Made by a program: the position numbers and the translations under genes. The notes below the pieces were generated by a model that saw nothing but the letters and a program-made list of their open reading frames with translations, did not search any database and was not told the DNA's origin. From Pisolithus tinctorius (Eukaryota; Basidiomycota; Agaricomycetes; Boletales; Pisolithaceae), in assembly GCA_024663395.1 (NCBI GenBank), contig JANFAH010000015.1, positions 372,001-436,000 on the forward strand: a stretch of 64,000 bases of DNA, read 5' to 3'. Positions 11,041 through 21,576 of this stretch are shown here, one piece after another (the stretch's first letter is position 1; each line of letters starts with the position of its first letter).

Positions 11041-12520
11041 ACTGTGGTGAAAGATAATCATTCCTTACAAGTCCCAACCCTAAATGCAGACAGAAGCAAC
11101 TGGCTATATTACAAGGCTTGGGTTGAATGGGCCATCAGTTCAAAAGGGCTAATTGGACACCTGACCAGCTTGGATGCAAAACCAGAGGACCCTTCGGCAG
11201 GGAAAGACTCCTCCTGGAAGCCCACAGCCATGGAGCAAAAACTTGTCAGCAAATACCCAGAAAAACTTTGGCAATGGGCAAAGGACAATGGATACATCAA
11301 GCAAGTGATCACTGTGTCACTCCCAGAATCCCTATTCCTTTGAGTTCTGAAGGAAGAGACTGTGAAGAGTGTGTGGGGTGTCCTCACCAACCTTTTCCAA
11401 AACCACTCTTGCATCGTTGCAATCAATCTTCAGAGAAAACTCCAAGAATTCTGCTGTGCAGAAAATGGCAATGTCTGTGCTCACTTTGACAAGATGTGTG
11501 CACTGCACAAACAACTTGCCATGCTTGGACAGTCTATCACAGACAATGACTTCGCAGCAATCATTCTCAGTTCACTTCCTGCTTCATATGACTCCAACCT
11601 TGCAACTATGATGTCTTCAGCCCTGGTTATGCAAAAGGACCTATCTCCAGACTTCATAATCAAAGTAATTTCTGACAAATATGATAGGTGCCAAATGCAG
11701 ATGAAGAGAGGCAACTCTGGAAACTCTGGAAATTCTGAAGATGCAGCTTACTCAGCAAATGATGGAAAGAAGTCTACCTGCAAAAATTGCAGAAAGAAAG
11801 GCCATGTGCAAGACCAATGCTGGGAAGAGGGTGGTGGAAAAGCTGGGCAAGTGCCCAAGTGGTTCCAGAACAAGGGCAAAGGGAAAAAGAAGGAGAAAGG
11901 CTCTGGCAAAGTAGCCACTGCAGCCAGCATATCAGCCAGCTTGAGTGCACAGACCAGTGCTGACTCCAAACCTGATGGAGTTTGGCTAGCACACCCACAG
12001 CATGACAATTGGCTAACAGAAATTGCAGAGGAAGAAATTCCAAACCCCCAGGACATCATGATTGACAAAGAAGATGCATACATGAACACCTTTGATCATG
12101 GCCTGCTTGCAGGTGAAAGCCTAAATTCCACCAAAGAGACCATCCTGTTTGACTCTGGCATGTCATGCCATATGTCCTCCTACTGCAGTAAATTCCTTGA
12201 CTATAAGCCAATCATTCCCAAACCTATTACTGCTGCTGACAATCACACCTTCCATGCCATCAGAAAAGGTGATCTCACAATCTCATTCCCAAATGGCACT
12301 GCACAAACCCATATTCAACTCAAGGATGTGCTCCCAAGATGGGAATCACACCTGTTTCCATTAGCAAACTTGATGTTGCTGGGTATGTGGCATTATTCCA
12401 AGACAAGCATTGTCAAATTTTCGATGCTCAGAAAAAGAAAGTAGCTGAAATTCTGATGCAAAAAGGCCTCTACTGCCTCAAATGAGCTTGTTGTGCCTTT
12501 GCAGGCCTAGCTAAGGCCAC
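11041..12520 (+). pseudogene. Copia gag and protease region
   Basis: The frame opens around V-V-K-D-N-H-S and encodes the Copia gag fold (W-L-Y-Y-K-A-W-V-E-W-A, then L-A-M-L-G-Q-S-I-T-D-N-D-F and I-L-S-S-L-P-A-S-Y-D). A CCHC knuckle C-K-N-C-R-K-K-G-H-V-Q-D-Q-C follows near 11779, then a Lys-rich stretch, then the protease active site F-D-S-G-M-S near 12150. A TGA at 11341-11343 (L-F-L-stop-V-L-K-E-E) breaks gag in frame and fits a CGA origin. The frame shifts after K-D-V-L near 12335. No ATG is obvious at the start. Confidence 0.82.
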
Positions 12521-13533
12521 AGAATCCTTAACCATGGAGGAGATACACATCATGCTTGGTCACATTGCTCCCAAAGCCATCTGGCACATGCTCAAGGATG
12601 GCACAATCACTGGAATTAAGCTGGATGAAGCACATTCCACCATGGGCACATGCAATCCATGTGAATATGCCAAAGTGACTCAGAAGCCCATTGGGAAGGA
12701 GTGCAACCCACCCCACCATGAACACCTTGGTGACAAGGTCCACACAGGCCTTTGGGGACCTTCTCTGGTCCAAACCCCAGGCCACAGTCAATACTATGTA
12801 TCATTCATGGATGATGACACTTGTTACACCACCCTATTTTTGCAGAAGACAAAGGCTGAAACCTTCAAATCCTACAAGGCCTATGAAGCATGGCTAAACA
12901 CACAATTCAACACCAAAGTCAAGCAACTGTTACGCTCGACTGAAGTCAAGACATAGGGAGAGCTCGAATCGCAGACTAAGGTTTCTACTGAGCAACAGCT
13001 GCAGTAACCTCTGTAAACGACAGAGGATTTAGGGCAACGCTGGTAAGAGTGGTCCTTGTAAGGGACACTGAGGGCGAAGTTCTGAGAACGCTGCGTATGA
13101 TTGAGCAGCTCAAGTCTGGGTTTCCAAGACTTGAGCCGGCAGTTTAAATACTACACAGAAACAGACCATGAGGCATCTGCATGTAACGAGGTAACTACGC
13201 CATTGGTTGAACAATGACGACACATGTCCTAGGCATGTAACGAGCGAGTAACACTAGTGGTGGAAATAGAGAGCCGTCGGATCAGAGAGAAGACGGCTCT
13301 AAAAGGAAACTAAGTCCAACGGATCACAAACAAGGTAAACGTACAAGACAAAAGGAAAAGTCAGGGGTGAAACGTAACAGCAACTTTGCTCAGATCATGG
13401 GGGAGAATATCTTAGTGCAAAATTTTCAGATTATCTGAAATCCTGAGGCACAGAACAATGCATAACTGTTCATGACACCCCTGAACACAATGGAGTTGCA
13501 GAACAACTCAACAGAACACTTGTTGAGCATGTA
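12521..13533 (+). pseudogene. Copia integrase, interrupted by a solo LTR
   Basis: The zinc-binding N-terminus is recognisable (H-x-x-L-G-H-I style, then C-N-P-C-E-Y-A-K). The core begins at G-L-W-G-P-S-L-V and Y-V-S-F-M-D-D-D-T. The frame reaches V-K-Q-L at 12927, is broken by the 452-bp LTR, and resumes at 13385 with C-S-D-H-G-G-E-Y-L-S and D-T-P-E-H-N-G-V-A-E-Q, the D and E motifs of Copia integrase. A TGA interrupts it near 13440. The C-terminal third is lost at the junction with element B. Confidence 0.82.
12928..13379 (+). mobile_element. Solo LTR (452 bp) inside Copia integrase
   Basis: It begins TGTTACG and ends CGTAACA, a perfect 7-bp inverted terminal pair, and is bracketed by GCAAC (12923-12927 and 13380-13384). 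Removing it and one GCAAC restores the integrase frame. It is clearly richer in CpG than the surrounding element, so it is a younger insertion of a family not otherwise seen here. Orientation was not determined with confidence. Confidence 0.92.
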
Positions 13534-13534
13534 C

Positions 13535-14895
13535 AAGTACAGTGATTTATATACAGTACAGGTGCATTGCCTATGGAAAACAAGGTGCAAACACTTGGTA
13601 AGTGATTGGTAACTGATGAATAAGGAATGTAAGTGGTGGGTAATCATCTTAGAAAGCATTGGTGAGCATTGGTAAGGATAAGTAAGCCAAAAAGCGAAGA
13701 ATCAGTAAGCAAAGTCAAAAGATTGGTAAGTATTGGCAATAGGTGAGTCAATGACAGTCAGAATGTCAAAGTATGAGTCAAGTAATGTCAGGAACTGGGA
13801 AAGTGCACTGGAATCGCATTAGGGGGAGGCTGTGCATGTCACATCTCAAAGAGATTGCTTCTGGGCCAAAGTGGGATGACAGAGAGGCAGCACTGATCTG
13901 ATGCTGATATAGTACATCCAAAAGCAGACAGGGTGAGTCAGATGTCAACAGGGGTCAAGCTTTGGGGGTCTGTGGGGTGAAAGGAGCATAGGGGATCACA
14001 ACTTTCCCCCCCTTAACTGTCCTCTCAGTGAAGCAAGTAAAAACTTCATGAATGAGGCTCTGTTGGAAGAGAGGATGAAGGGGGAGCATCTTCTGTTGTA
14101 TCTTGCAATAAGGAGGCAAGATGTGCATCATACTTGTCATGGATGCAATCAGGGAGAGTGGAGAACAGCAGATTATACTGTAGCTGTCACAATTTTGGAA
14201 GAATGATGGACAAGACTGGTATGAAGACATTGCAGGGAGCAGGGAGGAAGGATCCATATGCTTCTTGGACTGGAGAGACTGAAACGACCACATAAGACCT
14301 TTCTAAGCGAATGACAGACCTGAGGCAACCAAAGAATGTCCTCCTAGAGGTCATACTGACAAAAAGAATGTGCTGTCCAAGCTGGATGGGCTGAGAGGGG
14401 GCAGATGAGGATGGGATGTACCAGGATGCTTCAGGACAGAAGCTGGTAGGAACTCCTGGTAGATATATGTAGCCATGGTCCCTAGCAAAGGGGACAAGTG
14501 AAATGATTGATGTGGAGGCAGCCATATCAGAAGAATTAGTGAAATGAGCATCTTTTGGAGGGAGTGCTGTAGAAACATGTGGAGTGTGCAAATCCTTTCC
14601 AATTTTGGAAGGTAGGATCGTGTGGCTGAGCACTACAAGCGAGTGTGGGAATGGTTTCGGTATCCACAGAAATGGCAGAGATATGTCAAAAACCAGAATG
14701 CCATACTTGGGCACTTAAGAATTTTCATTGGCACTTAACTCACTTCCTTCCTTTTTCTTTGGCATTGATGACTTGTTCTTGTGTGAGGGATGACTGCCAA
14801 TGTTTCTGGCTGTCCTTCTTCACATGAGGGCTATGGTCTTCATCTCCATTCATCAGCTGCATCCATGTCCACCTCACCAAACACCTTTGGTATGT
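13535..14895 (-). mobile_element. Repeat element 'B', copy 2, inside the Copia element
   Basis: Colinear with about 4640-6485, minus the solo LTR found there. The TATATAAA box (minus strand, near 13545) is retained but the part beyond it is missing. It replaces the end of integrase and the start of reverse transcriptase, so a deletion accompanied or followed insertion. The right edge ends near ATGTGACAGCGATAG, matching the TGTGAC edge of copy 1. Confidence 0.6.
14000..14714 (-). pseudogene. Conserved unrecognised ORF of element B, copy 2
   Basis: An uninterrupted 175-codon frame (14714 to 14187) continues, after a stop, with matching sequence down to about 14000. It aligns with the split ORF of copy 1, keeping G-V-P-T-S-F-C-P-E-A, R-S-Y-V-V-V, E-A-Y-G-S-F-L-P-A-P and L-P-D-C-I-H-D-K-Y-D. 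Relative to copy 1 it has a short insertion after L-P-S. I cannot assign a function; no signal peptide, zinc finger or catalytic triad stands out. Confidence 0.4.
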
Positions 14896-14899
14896 GACA

Positions 14900-16540
14900 G
14901 CGATAGCAACCCAAACAGCCCAAAATCCTGGGAAAATGCTACCTATGTATTCAACAATGAACTAGCTGCCAATGAAGATGACACTAACATCATGTATGCT
15001 ATGGAGGCAGGGATGGCTGAACCTGAAGGGCTGGATCCATCAACAGTACATGAGGCAAAATCTTGAGCTGACTGGCCAAAGTGGCAAAATGCCATAAATG
15101 TGGAATTACAGGGCCTAGAGGAAGTGCATACCTGGGACATCGTTGAGTGCCCAAAGGGTGCAAATGTTGTAGGATGCAAATGGGTCTTCAAGATCAAATG
15201 CAATGCTGCTGGAGAAATTGAGAAGTACAAGGCCTGCCTAGTCACTAAGGGCTACTCTCAGATACAGGGCATCAACATGATGAAACCTATGCTCCTGTTG
15301 CTAGACTTGCATCACTTCACACCATACTTGCAATTGCCACACAAAATGACTGGGACATTGATGTCTTTGATTTTCACTCAGCATTCCTAAATGGCAAACT
15401 TGGAGATGGCAAAGACATCTATATGGAGCTCCCTGAGGGCTTCACTGTAGGGCGGAATTTTTCCCATCCAGTTGGGAAGCTAAATGTCGCATTATACAGC
15501 TCAAAACAAGGCACACTTTGGTGGTACCAGAAGCTATGTGCCACTCTTGCAGATCTTGGGCTCACCAGGGCACATGCAGACTGGGGAGTATTCTATGGCC
15601 ACATAGGATCAGAAATCCTCATCCTCACCAGCCACATTGATGACTGCACTATAACAGGCAGTTCCCCATTGTTAATTTGCTTGTTTAAACAGGAGATCAG
15701 CACTCATTTTAAAATCCCTGACCTAGGGCCCATCAGTTGGCTACTTGGAATGAAGGTGATGTGGAATAGAGAAGCCTGCAACATATCCCTGTCACAGCAG
15801 TCATACACTGAGGCCACTCTGACAAAATACAACCTCACTGACTGCAAACCTGCCACAATTCCAATGGTCCCCAGAATAAAACTCTCTTGCAGAGAAATTC
15901 TGCAGCCAGCTGAAGAAGCTGCATGCATAAAAAATGTACCCACTGTGCTGCTGTAGGCTCCCTCATGCACCTCACTGTTGGAACATGCCCAGACATCACA
16001 TTTTCTGTCTCCACAGTTGCACAGTTCAATAACACCCCCAATATGACTCACTGGGAAGCTGTAAAATGAATCTACAGGTATATTGCAGGTACAAAAGTGC
16101 TCACTTTGACATTCAGAAATACAGAACAAGGCCTCAAGGGCTATACCAATGCAGATGGGAGCATTGATGTGCTATAAGTGGATATGCCTACCTACTGGAT
16201 GGAGGAGCTATCAGTTGGGCTTTGTGGAAACAAGAACTTGTAACCACCGAAGCAGAGTACATCACAGCAACTCATGCAGCCAAGGAGGGCTTGTGGCTTT
16301 GATGACCTGCTGTATTCCAACAGCCAATCTGCCATTGCACTTACCAAGGATGGCAGCTACCATGCTTGCACCAAGCACATCAATATGTGATACCATTTCA
16401 TTCATTTTGCTGTGGAAAACCATTCCTTTTGTTTAATTTATTGTCCCACTGACAACATGGTCACTGATACCCTTACCAAACCCTTACCAAGCATCAAGGT
16501 GAAACACTTCACATCTGCACTTGGACTTCATTCCAATTGA
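14900..16540 (+). pseudogene. Copia reverse transcriptase and RNase H
   Basis: The region starts with the pre-RT linker and N-terminal RT motif (W-D-I-V-E-C-P-K-G-A-N-V-V-G-C-K-W-V-F-K) after a TGA near 15065. A frame change after I-N-M-M-K is followed by the D-V-F-D-F-H-S-A-F-L-N-G-K-L motif in another frame. The catalytic box reads S-H-I-D-D-C-T-I in place of the usual V-D-D. Further on are L-G-P-I-S-W-L-L-G-M-K-V and A-T-I-P-M. RNase H follows after the stop near 15956 in broken frames, ending at L-T-K-P-L-P-S-I-K-V-K-H just before the polypurine tract. Not functional. Confidence 0.85.
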
Positions 16541-16547
16541 GGGGGAG

Positions 16548-16839
16548 TGTCAAGAATGCATTCCAGAGCTATGGTAGCCTCTTGGAGTTTTGCCCAGAGG
16601 GCTCAGAGTTTCTCCCTGACTCTCAGAATTAAATTCCAATGTCACTATGCTTACTAATTATGGTACTATAAATTTTCTGCACTGTTCTTTTCCACCTCAG
16701 TGACTACTTTGTACACTGAGGTGAGCATACCTATACTTACATTTGTTTACTTGGTACTGATGTAGTGTAGATACTCATAACTTCATTAGGTGCCAATACA
16801 GTGACTACTTTGTACACTGAGATACCCATAACTTCATTA
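16548..16839 (+). repeat. 3' LTR of the 10.7-16.8 kb Copia element
   Basis: 292 bp, the same length as the 5' LTR, beginning TGTCAAGAATGC and ending CTTCATTA directly before the TAGCT duplication. Differences from the 5' copy are few and mostly transitions. It is preceded by the polypurine tract. Confidence 0.9.
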
Positions 16840-17829
16840 TAGCTCAGGCTATTCTGCATGGGGAGTCATGATACATCCACCATTGGAGAGGAGTGACTCT
16901 CAGCTTTCCAGAACACTAAGGTATATTGCAAACAGAGCAGTACATCCTGAGATACACTGTGTTCTTTCCAAAATGTGCATTGCAACACTTTTGTCCCTGA
17001 CCAGTGGAATAGTGAAAAGAGAGCTTTTGATGGGATCAAGAGCATGAGGGATGGGAAAATATGATTACATAACAAACCAAAAGACCTTCCAGATGATTTG
17101 TCAGCATTCAACAATGACAAACATTGGATTTGTACCATTATGCCTTCCTCTTTTACCACAACTCAAGAAACCATTGCTCTGGCTCACATGGCCATTCTCT
17201 CAGGGAACTTTTATCAAATACTGATGGCCACTACAGTACCATCAGTTTAATATGCTCTGAGAACTATCAGTCCCTTAAAAAACCTGCTTTCAGTCATTTC
17301 CTGCACTGTTTCCCCTCCCATGCCTGATTTGTTCTAGGACTAATTGGTACTTGGAAGGCTGAAAATGTTATGGAGGTCAATCTGACACTTCAGAACATGA
17401 TGGAAAAACCAATCCTCTCTCAACTGATGCATTTCTACTACAGGGAAGCTGGTATAGAAGTTTGTACTCCAAGCACCATAAGATGGTTCACTAGATCTTG
17501 CTCTGATATGAACTGTGGATGACTGGGGAAGGGCTACTTGGTCATATGTGACCACAGGAACTATTCAGGGCCAGATGGAAGCACAGGATTCTGCACCATG
17601 GCAGCTCAGTAGAATGTCCTTCTGATGACACCTGAGGGTAAAGAGGGTTTTGTCTCACTCCAACTTCTATACCAGCTTCCCAGTGGTAGAAATGCATTGG
17701 TTGAGAGGGGATTAGTTTGTCCCTCATGATCTGAAGTGCCAGATTGATCTCCATAACATTTTCAGCCTTCCAAGTACCAATTAGTCCTAGAACACATCAG
17801 GCATGGGTGGGGAAACAGTGCAGGAAATG

Positions 17830-18064
17830 TTCACATTAGGTGCCTGTGCACCTCAGCCTTCACATTTTACACTTCGTTATATTTCTTTTTGATCCTACAG
17901 ACTGGTATTGGACACTTGGCTTCACTCTAAGTGTCCTTGGTTTGCTTTTGTTTATTGTTTATCTTTGTTTATCATTTTTGCATACTTACTGCTGTGTGCC
18001 CAGTGAAGTTTTCCTTCAGTCTCTTACACTGGGCACTAGTGGCCTGAAGTTGTGGTTATCTGAA
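17830..18064. mobile_element. Small element 'E', copy 1 (235 bp), 9-bp target duplication
   Basis: It interrupts the right arm of FB1a; CAGGAAATG flanks it on both sides (17821-17829 and 18065-18073) and appears once in the uninterrupted FB1b arm. The ends TTCACATTAGG and (inverse) TTCAGATAACC form a weak terminal inverted repeat. Inside is a small hairpin, GTGCCCAGTG...CACTGGGCAC. A 9-bp duplication and short terminal repeats fit a non-autonomous Mutator-like element, though a retroposon is not excluded. Confidence 0.75.
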
Positions 18065-18553
18065 CAGGAAATGACTGAAAGCAGGTTTTTTAAGGGACTG
18101 ATGGTTCTCAGAGCATATTAAACTGATGGTACTGTAGTGGCCATCAGTATTTGATAAGATTTCCCTGAGAGAATGGCCATGTGAGCCAGAGCAATGATTT
18201 CTTGAGTTGTGGTAAAAGAGGAAGGCATAATGGTACAAATCCAATGTTTGTCATTGTTTGAATGCTGACAAATCATCTGGAAGGTCTTTTGGTTTGTTAT
18301 GTAATCATATTTTCCCATCCCTCATGCTCTTGATCCCATCAAAAGCTCTCTTTTCACTATTCCACTGGTCAGAGACAAAAGTGTTGCAATGCACATTCTG
18401 GAAAGAACACAGTGTATCTAAGGATGTACTGCTCTGTTTGCAATATACCTTGGTGTTCTGGAAAGCTGAGCATCACCCCTGTCCAATGGTGTATGTTTCA
18501 CAACTCCCCATGCAGAATAGCATGAGCTACACCATCAACAATTCACACATGAT

Positions 18554-20055
18554 ACCTTGAGTACCCAGTCTTATTAGCAGTCACCTCAATGGATGTTGAG
18601 AAACTTCATAATGACATCCTAACAGCACTGCCAGATGACCCAGTCTCACAAGTCTGCCTGTCTAGCATGGCAGATCCCCAGTGGTCTGTTGATGACACTG
18701 GCTTCCTTCAACTTGATGGAAGGATCTACATGCCAGACTCAAATGATCTTTGCCTTAGTGTCTTGTGTCTCAAGCATGACCACCCCCTGTCCAGCCACTT
18801 TGGCCAAAATTGAACATTAGAACTCATCCAGCATGAATATACCTGGCCCAGCCTTAGGGCATTCATCAAAGACTACATCCAGTCTCACACTGGCTGTGCC
18901 CAGGCCAAGGTCCCCTGCAACCAGCCTTATGGCCTCCTCAAACAACTCCTGGTGCTGGAGAAGCCATGGAATCCCATATCAATGGATTTCATTGAGCAAC
19001 TCCCAGCCTCATCTGTCTTCATGGCAATACTCATTGTTGTTGACTGGCTATCCAAGCAGGCCATCTTCATCCCTACCCATGATACTGTCACAGCCCCAGA
19101 ACTTGCCAAACTATTCCTACTCCACATCTTCTCCAAACACAGAGTACTGGCCCACATAACCTCAGACTGAGGCTCAGAGTTTGTGTCCCATTTCTTCCAG
19201 TCACTTAGCAAAGCCTTACATATGCATCTACATTTCACCTTGGGTTACCACCCTAAGGGGGATGGCCAGACTGAGAGGACTAACCAGACTCTAGAAGAGT
19301 ACCTCTGAGTCTACTGCAATTATCAGCAGGATAACTGGACCACCTTCTTGCCCTTGGCCAAGTTCATGTATAACAATGCCCTTAGCATGACTACCAGTGT
19401 CTCACCATTCCTCACTAATAAGGGCTACCACCTCAACATCTCAGTGTTCCCAGAGTGTGACCTCACCTCTGTTTGGGCTTGTAATTATGCAGTCAACTTA
19501 GACTCACTGCACCAGTATCTTTGTGAGGAAATGGCCCTCACTCAACAGCACCACCAAGGACCAGCTGATGCTAAATGCATGCTGTCCCCAAACTTCAAGG
19601 TTGGTGACCAAGTCTATGTTAAAGCCAAGTACTTGCAGTCTACTGGGCCTTCCAAGAAGCTCTCAGAGAGAAACCTTGGGCTGTACCCAGTCATAGCTCA
19701 AGCCAGTACCCACTTGTTCACTCTGCACCTACTGGGCTCAATGCATGCAGTACATCCAGTCTTGCATGTCTCCCAACTTGAGCTGGCCATACCTAATACC
19801 ATCCCAGATCAGACTCAGCCACCACACCCACCAGTTCAAGTTGATGGCAAACTAGTGTTTGAGGTAGCAGGAATCCTTGACTCTAAGGTCAACCGGCATT
19901 GCAAGTGTTGGCTTCAGCACCTAGTCCAAAGAACTGGCTATGAGGGTACATATGAAGAAACTACTTGGGTACTTGCTATGGAGCTAGACAACACATCTGA
20001 ACTTGTACAAGGGTTCCATGCCTACTACCCCAGTAAACCTGGCCCTTTCCAGTAA
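18554..20055 (+). pseudogene. Ty3/Gypsy integrase with C-terminal chromodomain
   Basis: One frame runs through the whole block. It has the zinc-binding remnant (H-P-L-S-S-H-F-G then C-A-Q-A-K-V-P-C), the core start M-D-F-I-E-Q-L-P, the D-x-G-S-E-F motif, and G-D-G-Q-T-E-R-T-N-Q-T-L with the catalytic Glu. GPY/F-like sequence follows, then a chromodomain (V-F-E-V-A-G-I-L-D-S-K to T-W-V-L-A-M-E-L) ending P-S-K-P-G-P-F-Q. It is interrupted only by TGA codons (near 18811, 19168 and 19306), two of them at positions where Arg is expected. Everything upstream of integrase is missing. The chromodomain suggests chromovirus-type targeting to heterochromatin. Confidence 0.9.
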
Positions 20056-20120
20056 GGACTGATCTCAACCAGCCTCAGTTCCCTTTCCTCTCTCAGTATC
20101 TAGTGTCCTCTGATCTCATA

Positions 20121-20457
20121 CACTGCAAGCATTTCACAATTTTTCATGACCAGACATGTTGAAAAAGTTGAAGGAAGAGATACCATGTTATAATGGATGT
20201 TTTCACAGACAAGTTCCAAAAATAATATTTCATTTTCTTTGCCTTCTCCACCAGCAAACATGAATTGACAGTAATTGTCATTAGACTAGAATCTAATGGT
20301 CATTACCATCAATCAATATTTATAGGTGGGACATGCAAAGAAATTAAATTATTACTTCTGGATTTTTTGTTTGAAAACATTTAAAATGACATTGTATCTC
20401 TTCTTTCAATTTTTTTCAACATGTTTTGTCATGAAAAATTGTGAAATGCTTGCAGTG
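20121..20457. mobile_element. MITE, 337 bp, about 65-bp terminal inverted repeats
   Basis: It begins CACTGCAAGCATTTCACA and ends with the inverse, and the match runs inward for about 65 bp with few mismatches. ATA flanks both sides, suggesting a 3-bp (or TA) duplication. A second small palindrome (ATTAGACTAGAATCTAAT) sits in the middle. It has no ORF. It lies between the Gypsy pol stop and the antisense gene. Confidence 0.85.
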
Positions 20458-20497
20458 ATACTTACCTAGTGTCCTTTTCCTCTTCTTTCTGATTTCT

Positions 20498-21436
20498 TCA
20501 CACTAGTATATAAGACCTATAAGACCAAGACCATAAATGATGATATTGGCAAGGCAAAAAACAAGTTGTTATGCTACATGGACTGTTCAGCCTTGGCACT
20601 GGCCTCATCACCCTCCTCAGCCTCCTCACACCTGCCTCCAGCCTCCTCTTGCAACTTGTCAGTGTTGAGCTCAGATGAACCTGAGTCAGAAGGGGTGGCC
20701 AGTAGCCTGTACCACATGACTTGTTGATGATTGCCTCTAGCACATCAGCAACCTGGCCTGAGTTGGCAACTATGACCTCTTGCAGGTTGAAGAGGCCAGC
20801 CATGTTGTTGGTGATTGCATTGGCTATGGCAATCAGGCACTTGAACTGCTCCCTCAGGGTTGAGTTGCCATCCCCAGCCTCCCTTGGCTTGCCCTTGATG
20901 ACCTTGGGCTCATCAATTTCCAACACCCCAGTTGGGTTCATGCTGGCCTTCATCTGCCTTTTCTTGCTAGGCTTTGCCTCAGGTGCCCCCTCATCAACTT
21001 TCCTCTTCTTCCCTTTATCCACCTTCACACTGGTGTTCAAACCAGCCTCCACATCCTTTCCATCCCTGGCCACCCACATTTCTCTTTTGAGAGGTTGCAC
21101 CACACACAGGCAATGTGCTTCTTGTTGCTGTCTACAAGGAACTCACAGACAGTCTTTGTCCAGGTGCAGCAAGCACAGCTGAAAGAGGAGGTTAAAATGA
21201 CCACATGTGAGGTAGGGAGGGAACTCACCCAGGGTCCATGACCACCCTTTTTACCTCTGAGCCAGCCGCCTTGAGCTTCCACCTTCACTCAGCCTCCCTG
21301 TCCTCCTTGGCCTTCATCACTTCCTCCTCATTGTTGGTGTTGTACTTGATTGCATTGTCTGACACCTGGGTCCAGTTGATGGTGACCAGCCTCCATTGTT
21401 GTTGTTGGGCATGGCAATCAGTCTCAAATCAGACAT
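20498..21436 (-). pseudogene. Antisense spliced gene of the Gypsy element: charged helix, Cys-rich module, basic linker
   Basis: On the strand opposite pol, between the pol stop and the 3' LTR. From an ATG at 21436 a broken first exon gives W-T-Q-V-S-D-N-A-I-K-Y and a charged helix (N-E-E-E-V-M-K-A-K-E-D-R-E-A-E, then a TGA). A GT-AG intron at 21179-21228 (50 nt) joins D-P-G to a Cys-rich module: C-A-C-C-T-W-T-K-T-V-C-E-F, then A-C-V-W-C-N-L-S-K-E-K-C-G-W-P-G. A frame change leads to a basic segment (K-G-K-K-R-K-V-D-E, P-S-K-K-R-Q-M-K, possible nuclear signals) and a helical tail (I-A-N-A-I-T-N-N-M-A-G-L-F-N-L-Q). The layout matches the gene at 55939-56642. A DNA-binding or regulatory role is inference. 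Confidence 0.65.
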
Positions 21437-21576
21437 GATGAGCAGAATGTGAATGAAAGAGAGAAGAGGACTTAGCAAAGCCAGGACTCTCAAATTTTTC
21501 TAACTCAGCTGCAATTTGGACTTAGCCTACTGCTCTTGCAGGGGTCTCATGGGTTCAACCCCTAAGAGGGGGATAC

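Larger units (their letters stand above)
10688..16839 (+). mobile_element. Ty1/Copia retrotransposon, 6.15 kb, degenerate, with nested insertions
   Basis: Two 292-bp LTRs flank gag, protease, integrase, reverse transcriptase and RNase H in Copia order. TAGCT lies immediately outside both ends (10683-10687 and 16840-16844), a perfect 5-bp target duplication. A polypurine tract (GAGGGGGAG) precedes the 3' LTR. Inside it a solo LTR (12928-13379) interrupts integrase and a copy of element B replaces the integrase/RT junction. Several stops and frame changes make it non-autonomous. The LTRs start TG but end TA (CATTA) rather than CA. Confidence 0.92.
10630..18553. mobile_element. Palindromic foldback element FB1a, split by a Copia insertion
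   Basis: The left end CAGTGAAGGAC at 10630 follows TA and matches the intact FB1b terminus (CAGTGAGGGAC). After 58 bp it is interrupted by the Copia element and resumes at 16845 at exactly the corresponding base (TAGCT|CAGGCTATTCTGC in FB1b). The arms then pair: about 16845-17480 is the inverse of about 17650-18545. A smaller element sits in the right arm at 17830-18064, and the extreme right terminus is lost where a Gypsy relic begins. It has no coding capacity of its own. Confidence 0.8.

Noticed and set aside
16866..18560. Paired ORFs of about 100 codons on opposite strands
   Set aside because: Again arms of a palindrome (FB1a); not independent genes.
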